From NCBI GenBank assembly GCA_900556025.1, contig USNG01000023.1:1-27828 (forward strand): a stretch of DNA of 27,828 nucleotides. The letters run 5' to 3'. Source of the stretch: an uncultured Mycoplasmatota bacterium (lineage in GTDB: Bacteria; Bacillota_I; Bacilli_A; RF39; UBA660). Below, piece after piece: positions 7,600-14,383 of this stretch. Under the pieces are notes generated by a model. It had not been told where the DNA came from and searched no databases. It was given only the letters and a program-made list of their open reading frames with translations. The first letter of the stretch is position 1. Each line of letters starts with the position of its first letter. Both the position numbers and the translations under genes were made by a program.

Positions 7600-8492
7600 T
7601 TTTGTTCCTTTCCAAGTTTTAATGAAATTGATTCACTATAGTTTGATAATACTTGTTCATTAGAAACTCCAAATGTTTTTTGAAATGATTTATTGTCTTT
7701 GAATATTATTCTATAATTTTTCTTTGTTATTTCTATGTTTCTTTCTTTTAGAAACTCATATCTTGCTTTGCTTAAAGATGCGCTTTGCATTAAACATTTT
7801 GGGTTATCTACTGGTATGTTTTCTAAACCAATAGAATTATAGAAATCTATTTTCTCTTTTATTGTCTCAAATGATAATCCAAATAATGCAGGAAGGGTTT
7901 TTGTAATATGAAGAGCTTCTTCTAAAGTATAACCTAATGACATAATGTCTTTAATTTTATTTTTAATTGTTTCTATATTATAAGTTAATATTGCTGGATA
8001 AATAAGTAATATACTTATAATCTCATTTTCTTTATATCCTAGAGATTTTAAATCTTCTACTTTTGAATGCATTGATTCTATACTTAAAGTTAATACATTA
8101 GGACACGAAACTAATAATTTAACTACTTGTCTATTATTTATACCAAAACTATTTAAAAAAATTAATTTATTCTTTATAGATTCTAAACTTAAACTAGCTA
8201 TTGGACTTGTTATCATATGTTTAATTAATTCTTCTTTTTTATAACCATAATTTAATAAAAAATTAAACTTTTTGGTAAGAGAACTTGGTGATTGAGAATA
8301 AATAGATGAACGTTTTCTAATCATTTTTATGATTTCTTCTTTTTTAAAACCAAATGAAAGAAAATAATTATTCATTTCTAATATATGTTTATATAAAGAA
8401 TCATTCTTTAATGAATATGATCTAGGAGTACTTATAATATTTTCATAATCTTTTTCAGTAAATCCAAAATTTAATAAATATTCTTTTAACAT
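7593..8492 (-). CDS. mTERF-like repeat protein with five repeats
   Basis: The protein has 299 residues: N-cap 1-46, repeats 47-81, 82-115 (34 residues, one deletion), 116-150, 151-185 and 186-220, and a 79-residue C-cap with LMQSASLSKAR. Repeat positions Gly2, Pro16, L/I18-19, S22, E24, I26 and K29 are mostly kept. The C-terminal Cys is encoded within the overlap with the next gene, and its own ATG overlaps the upstream gene by 7 bp (ATGTTAA). The same overlap geometry at both ends suggests the unit spread by tandem duplication that included the junction. An AGGT SD lies in the end of the upstream gene. No enzymatic motif is seen. Confidence 0.85.
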   Translation of the reverse strand: MLKEYLLNFGFTEKDYENIISTPRSYSLKNDSLYKHILEMNNYFLSFGFKKEEIIKMIRKRSSIYSQSPSSLTKKFNFLLNYGYKKEELIKHMITSPIASLSLESIKNKLIFLNSFGINNRQVVKLLVSCPNVLTLSIESMHSKVEDLKSLGYKENEIISILLIYPAILTYNIETIKNKIKDIMSLGYTLEEALHITKTLPALFGLSFETIKEKIDFYNSIGLENIPVDNPKCLMQSASLSKARYEFLKERNIEITKKNYRIIFKDNKSFQKTFGVSNEQVLSNYSESISLKLGKEQKC

Positions 8493-9379
8493 AATCTTGA
8501 CCTACTTTCTTCATAACTATATCTTTTCAATAATTCTTTTTTCGTTACTTTAAATTGTTTACTAAATTGTTTATCACCAACAAATAATCTTCTAGATGTA
8601 TTTGAATTTATTACATCATTCTTTTCCATTAAATAAAACATGTATCTCGCATATGATAAATTAACACTTTGCATTAAACATTTTGGATTTTCGATTATAA
8701 AATCAAGTATATTTAATTCTCTATAAAAATCTATTTTTTCTTTAATAGTTTCAATACTTAAGCCAAGTATTGGTGGAAATAATTTGATCATTTTAATTAC
8801 TTGTTCATAAGTAAATCCTAAATTTATTAAATCTTTTATTTTATTATTAACATTATCTTCACTAATACTATAAAATCCAGAAAACATAAGTGACATTTTG
8901 ATTATATCTTCTTTAGGAATACCTAATTTGTTATAATTATTAATTTTTGATTCTATGTTTTCAATACTATAACCAATTATTGGTGGTAGAAGATAAGTAA
9001 TCTTGATTATTTGTTTTTTTGTATAACCTAAGCTAAATAAATAACTTAATTTTCCTTTTATATTTTCAATACTTAATCCGATTATTTGTGGGGTTCTTGA
9101 AAATATTTTATGAGTTTGTTCTTCTGTGTAACCAAATGAAATAAAATAATTATATTTTGTTTCTATTTTACTCGATGAAAAAGCGTAGATTGATGGTACG
9201 ATTGTTACCATTTTTATAATTTCTTGTTTAGAAAATCCATGTGAAATAAACCATTCATTATTTGAATTTATAAGATTATAAATAGTAAATTTATTACTTT
9301 TGTATATTGAATAGCTATTTAAAACATGATTAATTTGTGACTTATTAAATCCAAAGTCAGACAAGCACCCTTCTAACAT
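8486..9379 (-). CDS. mTERF-like repeat protein with five repeats
   Basis: The frame is open from 9418, but the Met at 9379 is the right start. It gives the MLxxxL...FGF N-terminus shared with the paralogues, has AAGGGG upstream at good spacing, and a TATAAT promoter sits at 9407-9412, inside the longer frame. From there the protein has 297 residues: N-cap 1-46, repeats 47-81, 82-116, 117-151, 152-186 and 187-221, and a 76-residue C-cap with LMQSVNLSYAR. Repeat 4 lacks the usual Pro16 (SLMFSG), while repeat 5 is close to consensus. It probably begins a sub-operon of four repeat genes, being separated from the upstream gene by a hairpin and its own promoter. Confidence 0.85.
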   Translation of the reverse strand: MLEGCLSDFGFNKSQINHVLNSYSIYKSNKFTIYNLINSNNEWFISHGFSKQEIIKMVTIVPSIYAFSSSKIETKYNYFISFGYTEEQTHKIFSRTPQIIGLSIENIKGKLSYLFSLGYTKKQIIKITYLLPPIIGYSIENIESKINNYNKLGIPKEDIIKMSLMFSGFYSISEDNVNNKIKDLINLGFTYEQVIKMIKLFPPILGLSIETIKEKIDFYRELNILDFIIENPKCLMQSVNLSYARYMFYLMEKNDVINSNTSRRLFVGDKQFSKQFKVTKKELLKRYSYEESRSRLC

Positions 9380-9406
9380 TTTTATCAACCCCTTGATTAG
9401 CTCCAT

Positions 9407-9415
9407 ATTATACCA
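9407..9415 (-). promoter_or_regulatory. Internal extended -10 promoter of the repeat-gene cluster
   Basis: TGG-TATAAT, with no good -35. Predicted transcription starts near 9400, about 20 nt before the start codon at 9379. It separates the downstream four repeat genes from the upstream two. Confidence 0.6.
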
Positions 9416-9429
9416 CATTTTAGCTTATT

Positions 9430-9456
9430 TTAAAAGCAGAAATTGGTATTTCTGCT
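9430..9456 (-). terminator. Internal hairpin terminator in the repeat-gene cluster
   Basis: A perfect 9-bp stem (9435-9443 with 9448-9456) has a 4-nt loop and is followed by TTTT on the minus strand. It overlaps the TAG stop of the gene ending at 9455. The short T-run makes partial readthrough possible. Confidence 0.55.
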
Positions 9457-9850
9457 AAAAATCATTGAATAAATAAGGTTCTGATTCTAGATTATCTACT
9501 ATTTCTTCTAAAGTTTCACCATTCTTAATCCTATTATCAATATAGTTTTTAATTTCGAATGGTTCTAAATTTAATATATATGGATTTGAATCAAGTAATA
9601 TATTTATACATGTAAATCCTAGTTTTTTAAGTGTAATTATAAGTGATAATATATCATCATCTTCAGAAGTTAAATATGTAGAATTACTACTTATAATATT
9701 TCTTATTTCATTATCTTTAGAACCTATTTGTCTTAATAATTCTATTTTTTTTATGACATCTAAGTCTGTTAAATCTTTTATATCTGGATTCATTTCGTAC
9801 ATGGCTTTAATTGTATTTTCACTTAAATCTAAATTATATAGTTCTCTCAT
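9455..9850 (-). CDS. Small divergent mTERF-like companion protein
   Basis: This 131-residue soluble, acidic protein is not an array like its neighbours but shares their texture. After an N-terminal region (LSENTIKAMYEMNPDIKDLT) come two to three repeat-like units: IGSKDNEI...STYL, then LGFTCINILLDSNPYILNL with the Gly2, Pro and hydrophobic pattern, and a third NGETLEEIVDNL...PYLF. It lacks the N-cap and the LMQS...LSxAR C-cap. Its start overlaps the end of the upstream seven-repeat gene by 17 bp, so the two are co-translated. It could be a partner, a regulator or an ancestral short form of the arrays. AAGGTG serves as SD. Confidence 0.75.
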   Translation of the reverse strand: MRELYNLDLSENTIKAMYEMNPDIKDLTDLDVIKKIELLRQIGSKDNEIRNIISSNSTYLTSEDDDILSLIITLKKLGFTCINILLDSNPYILNLEPFEIKNYIDNRIKNGETLEEIVDNLESEPYLFNDF

Positions 9851-10934
9851 CTATTTCACCTTTATATTTTTCTATTAAATCTAAATTTGACATTTTGTAT
9901 TTTCTTTCAAATTCTTTGCTTCCAATAAATAATTGATTATAATTATTCTCATCAATTACAATATTACATTCTCTTGTATAAAATAAGTATCTTGCTTTAC
10001 TTAATGAGGCACTTTGCATTAGATTTTTAGTCTTTTTTAGAGGTAAATTTTTAAGTCCGATTGAATTATAAAAGTCTATTTTTTCTTTTATATTTTCTAT
10101 ACTATAACCAAATAGTGCTGGTAAACTTTTTAACATAGAAATTGTTTCTTCTAAAGTATATCCTAGACTAACTATATCATCTATTTTGTTTTTTATATTT
10201 TCTATACTATAAGTTAATAATAATGGAGAAACTTTAATCATTTCTAAAACATCTTCTCTTTTAAATCCTAAAGCAATCATATCGTTTATTTTATCATTAA
10301 TTGTTTCTATACTATAACCTAAGATTGATGGACATATTTGTACCATTTTTAACACATCTTTTTTTGAATATCCTAGAAAACATAAATCATATATTTTTCC
10401 TAATAAATATTCTGATTGAAGACATAATATTGTAGGAAAAGATAATGTTATTTTTTTAACTTCTTGTTCATTATAAAGTTCATTTAATTTATCTAGTCTT
10501 GATTTTAATGTTTTTCTTGGAGTGCCTATTATACGAGGAGCTATTTTAGTCATCTTTTTTACTTCATTTTCACTATAATTAATGGTACATAAATATTCTA
10601 TGTTTTGTTTTATATTTTTAATATTATACCCTAGTACTGATGGATTATTTTTAATTATTTTCTTAACATCATTAATGCTATAACCAAGAGTACATAAATC
10701 AATTACTTTTTTTGAAATATTATCTAGTGTCAAAACATATATCACTGGATAATAAGCAATCATTTTAATTATGTCTTTTGAAGAGAAACCTAAACTAAAA
10801 AAGTACTTGTTTATTTCTTTTAATTTATCTATCTTACAAGTAGTTGCATGTCTATTAAAAGCATTTGATATTGATTCTACATCACTTTCTGTATAACCAA
10901 AATCTATTAAAAATTTTTTAGTTTCTTCTGACAT
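9834..10934 (-). CDS. mTERF-like repeat protein with seven repeats (first gene of the cluster)
   Basis: The protein has 366 residues. An N-cap (1-47), slightly different from the others, is followed by seven repeats at 48-82, 83-117, 118-152, 153-186 (34 residues), 187-221, 222-256 and 257-291, then a 75-residue C-cap with LMQSASLSKAR. Pro16 is present in all repeats, and the last three are near-consensus (SILGYSIE, LLLTYSIE, ALFGYSIE). It is the promoter-proximal gene: an extended -10 at 10953-10961 and AAAAGGAG precede ATG 10934 by 7 nt. The ssb gene lies just upstream but behind a terminator, so co-transcription is partial at most. No membrane segment or catalytic motif is present. Confidence 0.85.
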   Translation of the reverse strand: MSEETKKFLIDFGYTESDVESISNAFNRHATTCKIDKLKEINKYFFSLGFSSKDIIKMIAYYPVIYVLTLDNISKKVIDLCTLGYSINDVKKIIKNNPSVLGYNIKNIKQNIEYLCTINYSENEVKKMTKIAPRIIGTPRKTLKSRLDKLNELYNEQEVKKITLSFPTILCLQSEYLLGKIYDLCFLGYSKKDVLKMVQICPSILGYSIETINDKINDMIALGFKREDVLEMIKVSPLLLTYSIENIKNKIDDIVSLGYTLEETISMLKSLPALFGYSIENIKEKIDFYNSIGLKNLPLKKTKNLMQSASLSKARYLFYTRECNIVIDENNYNQLFIGSKEFERKYKMSNLDLIEKYKGEIDERTI

Positions 10935-10952
10935 ATCTTATCTCCTTTTATA

Positions 10953-10961
10953 ATTATATCA
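10953..10961 (-). promoter_or_regulatory. Extended -10 promoter of the mTERF-like cluster
   Basis: TGA-TATAAT. The predicted start site at about 10946 falls in the A-run before GGAG, so the mRNA would begin with its SD about 12 nt before the start codon. The -35 region coincides with the ssb terminator hairpin and is poor. Confidence 0.5.
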
Positions 10962-10987
10962 CAAAAAGCAGATTATTCATCTGCTTT
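10961..10987 (-). terminator. Terminator of ssb
   Basis: A perfect 9-bp stem (10965-10973 with 10979-10987) with a 5-nt loop is followed by TTTTTGT on the minus strand. It includes the ssb stop codon and runs into the promoter of the repeat genes. Confidence 0.7.
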
Positions 10988-11311
10988 ATCAACTTTTCTA
11001 CTACTTAAAAAAGATACCTTTTCAGCAATAATGTCCATACTATATTTTTTCTCTCCATCTTTTTCATAAGTAGATGATTGAATTCTTCCTTTTACTCCAA
11101 TAATATCTCCTTTCTTACAATATTCATGAGTGCTTTCAGCTATACCATTCCATAAAGTACATTTTATAAAATCACTATCATATGTTCCATCTATATTTTT
11201 AAATGATCTTGGTATAGCTACTGTAATATTAGTTCTTTTTCTATTATTTTCAGTAGTTACTACTTCTGGGTCTGATACAAGTCTTCCAGCTAAAACTATT
11301 TGATTTATCAA
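10973..11311 (-). CDS. ssb: Single-stranded DNA-binding protein, short form
   Basis: This is an OB-fold protein that coats single-stranded DNA in replication and repair. The N-terminal motif INQIVLAGRLVSDPEV, the central FIKCTLWNGIAE and GDIIGVKGRIQSSTYEKDG are typical of SSB. At 112 residues it consists of the OB fold and about ten more residues. It lacks the Gly/Gln linker and the acidic D-D-x-I-P-F tip that recruits partner proteins, as in SsbB-type paralogues. It starts with TTG at 11311, justified by AAAGGAGG five nt upstream. The usual rpsF-ssb-rpsR context is absent, so this may be a second SSB. It sits upstream of the mTERF-like genes. Confidence 0.93.
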   Translation of the reverse strand: MINQIVLAGRLVSDPEVVTTENNRKRTNITVAIPRSFKNIDGTYDSDFIKCTLWNGIAESTHEYCKKGDIIGVKGRIQSSTYEKDGEKKYSMDIIAEKVSFLSSRKVDKADE

Positions 11312-11334
11312 TTATACCTCCTTTCTTAATGTGA

Positions 11335-11363
11335 ATATTAACATACTAAAAATATAGTTTCAA
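11335..11363 (-). promoter_or_regulatory. Promoter of ssb
   Basis: TTGAAA (11358-11363), a 17-bp spacer and TAATAT (11335-11340), about 24 bp before the TTG start. The rest of the 194-bp gap up to 11505 is A+T-rich and shows no gene. Confidence 0.5.
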
Positions 11364-11475
11364 ATTGATAAAATTGCATTTTAAAGAGAAAATCTTATAT
11401 ATAATTTCTTTTTTTATTTAGAACAAATTAATGTTTTTAAGATAATATTTTTAATTAATATTGTGTTTTATACCA

Positions 11476-11511
11476 AATTAAAAAAATTACAGAAAAGTAA
11501 TTTTTTTAATT
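11476..11511 (-). terminator. Hairpin at the end of the cysteine desulfurase gene
   Basis: A perfect 15-bp A+T-rich stem (11476-11490 with 11497-11511) has a 6-nt loop, and its 3' arm contains T7. It overlaps the stop codon at 11506-11508. Confidence 0.6.
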
Positions 11512-12690
11512 AGCAAACTCATATAATTCTTTTTTATTTTTTAATACTTTTATTAAATAATCTATTTCTTCGTAAGTATTATAAAAGTATAAACTTATTC
11601 TTAATGTATCTTCTTTGTTGTCTCCCATTTTTGCACAGTGTTTTCCACTTCTTGCGCATATTCCTTTAGTATTTAAATATAATCCTAAATCTCCTGATAA
11701 AACATTATCAGCATTAATTATTACAGTGCTTCCCTCTAAATCTTTATTATATATTTTAATATATGGTATTTTTTCTAATTCTTGAACTAAATACTTTCTT
11801 AAATACTTTACTTTTCTTTCTATGTTATCCATTCCAATTTCATTTAAAAATTTTATACTTTCACTAAATCCAATTATATCTGCTATGTTTGGAGTTCCTG
11901 CTTCAAATCTATAAGGTACTTCTGCCATTTGAAGAGAATGTTCATTATAACTTATATTCATACCTCCACCATAAGAATATGGAAGCATTTTTCTTAATAA
12001 ATCATATTTTCCATAAAGAACTCCTACTCCAGTTGGGCCACACATTTTATGAGCTGAAAAACCAAGAAAATCTGCATCTAAATCTTGTACATCTATTTTT
12101 ATATGTGGAGCGCTTTGAGCAGCATCAACTACTACTAAAACATTATTTTGATGGGCTATTTTGCATATTTCTTTAATATCTCTTTTATCACCACTTACAT
12201 TAGTTATTTGTGCTACTGAAATTAATTTTGTATTAGAATTTATTTTGCTTTTTAAATCTTCGATATCTAATTTTTCATTCTTAGAATCTACAAAATTTAT
12301 TTTAATTTTCTTTTTTACTGATAATATCATCCATGGTAATAAATTTGATGCGTGTTCACTACTTGATAATATTATTTCATCTCCATCATTTAGATAATTA
12401 AGAAAGAAACCAAAAGCTACTAGATTAATAGAATCAGTAGTATTTTTAGTGAAAATAATTTCATCTTTTCTTTTAGCATTTATAAACATTTTAACTAAGT
12501 CTCTTGTGTAATCTATTTCATCATCTACTTTAAAACTTATATCATAGTCTCCTCTATGGGAATTAGCGTTGTATTCAGTATAATATTCATTTATTTTATT
12601 TATAACTCTATATGGTTTGAATGTTGTAGCTGCATTATCAAAATATATAATACTTTTTTCTTTCATAGGAAAGTCATTTATATCTTTCAT
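11506..12690 (-). CDS. sufS: Cysteine desulfurase, group II (SufS/CsdA type)
   Basis: This PLP enzyme takes sulfur from L-cysteine for Fe-S clusters and other sulfur compounds. The class V aminotransferase fold is clear: YFDNAAT at 16-22, SSEHASN at 110-116 with the PLP-stacking His113, VVDAAQS at 187-193 with the PLP-nitrogen Asp189, FSAHKMCGPTG at 211-221 with the Schiff-base Lys215, and ARSGKHCA at 346-353 with the catalytic Cys352. The short active-site loop and length of 394 fit SufS. ATG 12690 follows AGGTGAGG. No sufBCDU genes are adjacent, so the acceptor is not evident; it might serve tRNA thiolation or an unlinked Suf system. Confidence 0.93.
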   Translation of the reverse strand: MKDINDFPMKEKSIIYFDNAATTFKPYRVINKINEYYTEYNANSHRGDYDISFKVDDEIDYTRDLVKMFINAKRKDEIIFTKNTTDSINLVAFGFFLNYLNDGDEIILSSSEHASNLLPWMILSVKKKIKINFVDSKNEKLDIEDLKSKINSNTKLISVAQITNVSGDKRDIKEICKIAHQNNVLVVVDAAQSAPHIKIDVQDLDADFLGFSAHKMCGPTGVGVLYGKYDLLRKMLPYSYGGGMNISYNEHSLQMAEVPYRFEAGTPNIADIIGFSESIKFLNEIGMDNIERKVKYLRKYLVQELEKIPYIKIYNKDLEGSTVIINADNVLSGDLGLYLNTKGICARSGKHCAKMGDNKEDTLRISLYFYNTYEEIDYLIKVLKNKKELYEFAN

Positions 12691-12704
12691 TTATAACCTC
12701 ACCT

Positions 12705-12710
12705 ATTATA
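12705..12710 (-). promoter_or_regulatory. Possible -10 box of the cysteine desulfurase gene
   Basis: TATAAT with no clear -35. It would start transcription within the SD, so a second A+T-rich site further upstream may be used instead. Confidence 0.3.
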
Positions 12711-12753
12711 ATATACTCATTTAATTTAAATAATCGTATAATAAATATAATAA

Positions 12754-12782
12754 TTGAAGAAAATATATTTTTAATATATAAT
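12754..12782 (+). promoter_or_regulatory. Promoter of the HIT gene
   Basis: TTGAAG (12754-12759), a 17-bp spacer and TATAAT (12777-12782). The start site near 12789 excludes the upstream ATG at 12781 and leaves about a 10-nt leader before ATG 12799. A second TATAAT lies at 12737-12742. Confidence 0.5.
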
Positions 12783-12798
12783 GATATTGGTGAATGAA

Positions 12799-13161
12799 AT
12801 GGATTGTATTTTTTGTAAAATTATTAATGGAGATATTCCATCATATACTATATATGAGAATGAATATGTTAAATGTTTTTTAGATGTTAATCCTTTAAGT
12901 GATGGGCATACTTTAATTGTACCTAAAAAGCATTTTAAAGATTTATATGATATTGATATAGAAACTTTAAATGAAATATTTAAAGCATCTAAAATAGTTT
13001 GTGAACTTATTAATAAAAAATTAAATCCTAATGGGATTAGAATTGTACAAAATAATGGTGTATTACAAGAAGTTAAACATTATCATATGCATGTTTTACC
13101 TAATTATGCTGAAAATAATAACAAAACTTTAGATGAAATATTCAATTTACTTACAAAATAA
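12799..13161 (+). CDS. HIT-family nucleotide hydrolase or transferase
   Basis: Histidine-triad proteins hydrolyse nucleoside phosphoramidates or dinucleoside polyphosphates. The protein begins MDCIFCKIINGDIPSY with the Cys-x-x-Cys typical of Hit proteins. It carries FLDVNPLSDGHTLIVPKKH in the middle and ends its domain with the catalytic triad H-Y-H-M-H followed by VLP. From ATG 12799 the length is 120 residues. The frame is open back to ATG 12781, but that codon overlaps the -10 box, the GGTGA before 12799 is a reasonable SD, and Hit proteins normally start right at this motif. It is monocistronic and divergent from the cysteine desulfurase gene. Confidence 0.93.
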   Translation: MDCIFCKIINGDIPSYTIYENEYVKCFLDVNPLSDGHTLIVPKKHFKDLYDIDIETLNEIFKASKIVCELINKKLNPNGIRIVQNNGVLQEVKHYHMHVLPNYAENNNKTLDEIFNLLTK

Positions 13162-13190
13162 TTGTTAAAAATAACTTTATATAGTATAAT
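13162..13190 (+). promoter_or_regulatory. Promoter of the anchored extracellular protein
   Basis: TTGTTA (13162-13167) starts at the first base after the HIT stop codon, followed by a 17-bp spacer and TATAAT (13185-13190) in the TATAG-TATAAT context. Confidence 0.6.
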
Positions 13191-13215
13191 AAGTTAAGAA
13201 AAAGGAAGTGTTATA

Positions 13216-14340
13216 GTGAATAAGAAAACATTTATTATTATAGGTTCTTCCATATTAGGATTGTTAGTTGCATTAATTTTAATAGTATGGTTGATATCTG
13301 TATTTAAGCCTCATTATTATGAGTATGAAGAATTAGAAGAAGAAATGGCTAAACAAGCTGAAAGATATTATAAGAATAATCCAGATAAACTACCTAGTGC
13401 AGAAGACGGAGTTATACTTTCATATGATACATTAGTTAGTGGTGAATATATGAAACCTTTAAATGAAGTTTTAAAAGATTCAAGTCAATGTTCAGCTTAT
13501 GTTGTTGTTAATAAAATTGGTGATGTTTATAGTTATACTTCATATTTAAATTGTGGAGATGCTTATAAAACAACTGAATTATATAGACAAATATTAAATG
13601 ATAATCCTGTTGTTACAACTGGAAGCGGTCTTTATAAAGATACTGATGGTTCTTATTATTTTAGAGGTAAAGTTAATAATAACTATGTTGCTTTTGGTAC
13701 TACATTAAATAGAAAGAAAGAAACATATGATACTTTATGGAGAATAGTTAGTGTTGATGAAAACAATAATGTTAAATTAAAAAGAGTTGAATCTACAAAT
13801 GATAAATATACTTGGGATGATAGATATAATCAAAATGAAGTAGATAGAAGTGGTTATAATGATTTTGAAACAAGTGTAATTAAAGATAAGTTAAAAGAAC
13901 TTGGTAATAGTGAAGAAATATTAACTAGTCTTGAAAAAGGAAAAATTGTTGCTAAGAAATTATGTATTGGTAAAAGAAGTTGGCTTGATACTTCTAAAGA
14001 TGGAAGTGTTGAATGTGCTACACTAAGTGAAGATGAATATATTTTTGGAACAATTACTCCATATGAATATTTAAGAGCAAGTATTGATGAAAATTGTGAT
14101 AATGTTAAAAATGGTTCTTGTTCAAACTTTAATTTCTTATCTAATGCAATGCAAAATCAAGAATGGTTAGTAACTGCTGATACTGATAGTAATAATTTTG
14201 TATATAGTTTTGCTGGAAGAAGTTTTTCTTTAGAAAAAGCTAAATCAAGAAGAGTTATTTACCCTACTATTAATTTAAATACTTATGCATTCTTCAAATC
14301 AGGAACTGGTACTGAAGAAGATCCATATAAAATTAGATAA
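13216..14340 (+). CDS. Membrane-anchored extracellular protein of unknown function
   Basis: The GTG start at 13216 follows AAAGGAAG. Residues 6-29 form a transmembrane anchor (IIIGSSILGLLVALILIVWL) with most of the 374 residues outside. An acidic, possibly helical stretch (36-50) leads to a domain with several Cys (QCSAY, LNCGD, KLCIG, VECAT, ENCDN, GSCSN), which may pair. The part GLYKD...YYFRGKVNNNYVAF...LWRIVSV (138-180) is a pattern common in surface proteins of uncultured Bacilli. The end GTGTEEDPYKI is a frequent C-terminal motif there too. No sortase signal or catalytic motif was found. A pilin-like or surface-display role is possible, but function is unknown. Confidence 0.85.
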   Translation: MNKKTFIIIGSSILGLLVALILIVWLISVFKPHYYEYEELEEEMAKQAERYYKNNPDKLPSAEDGVILSYDTLVSGEYMKPLNEVLKDSSQCSAYVVVNKIGDVYSYTSYLNCGDAYKTTELYRQILNDNPVVTTGSGLYKDTDGSYYFRGKVNNNYVAFGTTLNRKKETYDTLWRIVSVDENNNVKLKRVESTNDKYTWDDRYNQNEVDRSGYNDFETSVIKDKLKELGNSEEILTSLEKGKIVAKKLCIGKRSWLDTSKDGSVECATLSEDEYIFGTITPYEYLRASIDENCDNVKNGSCSNFNFLSNAMQNQEWLVTADTDSNNFVYSFAGRSFSLEKAKSRRVIYPTINLNTYAFFKSGTGTEEDPYKIR

Positions 14341-14345
14341 CAAAT

Positions 14346-14380
14346 AAAAAATATTGATTTTAAATATCAATATTTTTTTT
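14346..14380. terminator. Bidirectional terminator between convergent genes
   Basis: A perfect 13-bp stem (14346-14358 with 14366-14378) has a 7-nt loop, with a T-run on the plus strand and A-run mirrored on the other. It serves the gene ending at 14340 and probably also the ATPase gene ending at 14384. Confidence 0.8.
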
Positions 14381-14383
14381 GAC

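Noticed and set aside
9379..9418. Longer start (9418) for the 8486 repeat gene
   Set aside because: The -10 box TATAAT (9407-9412) lies in this extension, and a good SD plus homology with the paralogues support 9379.
5698..10934. Recurrent short DNA similarities suggesting a CRISPR array or tandem DNA repeat
   Set aside because: The similarity follows the 105-bp (35-codon) protein repeat, is degenerate at DNA level, and lies in open frames.
5698..10934. TALE or PPR proteins
   Set aside because: Repeat length is close (34-35), but the Pro16 plus Leu-Gly-aromatic pattern and the lack of PPR or TALE signature residues fit mTERF-type repeats better. A distant structural relation is not excluded.
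11312..11505. Possible small gene between ssb and the cysteine desulfurase gene
   Set aside because: Only the ssb promoter and a terminator hairpin are seen; no frame with an SD.
11889..12397. Two plus-strand ORFs opposite the cysteine desulfurase gene
   Set aside because: They lie wholly inside a conserved enzyme gene on the other strand, have no SD, and read as shadow frames.
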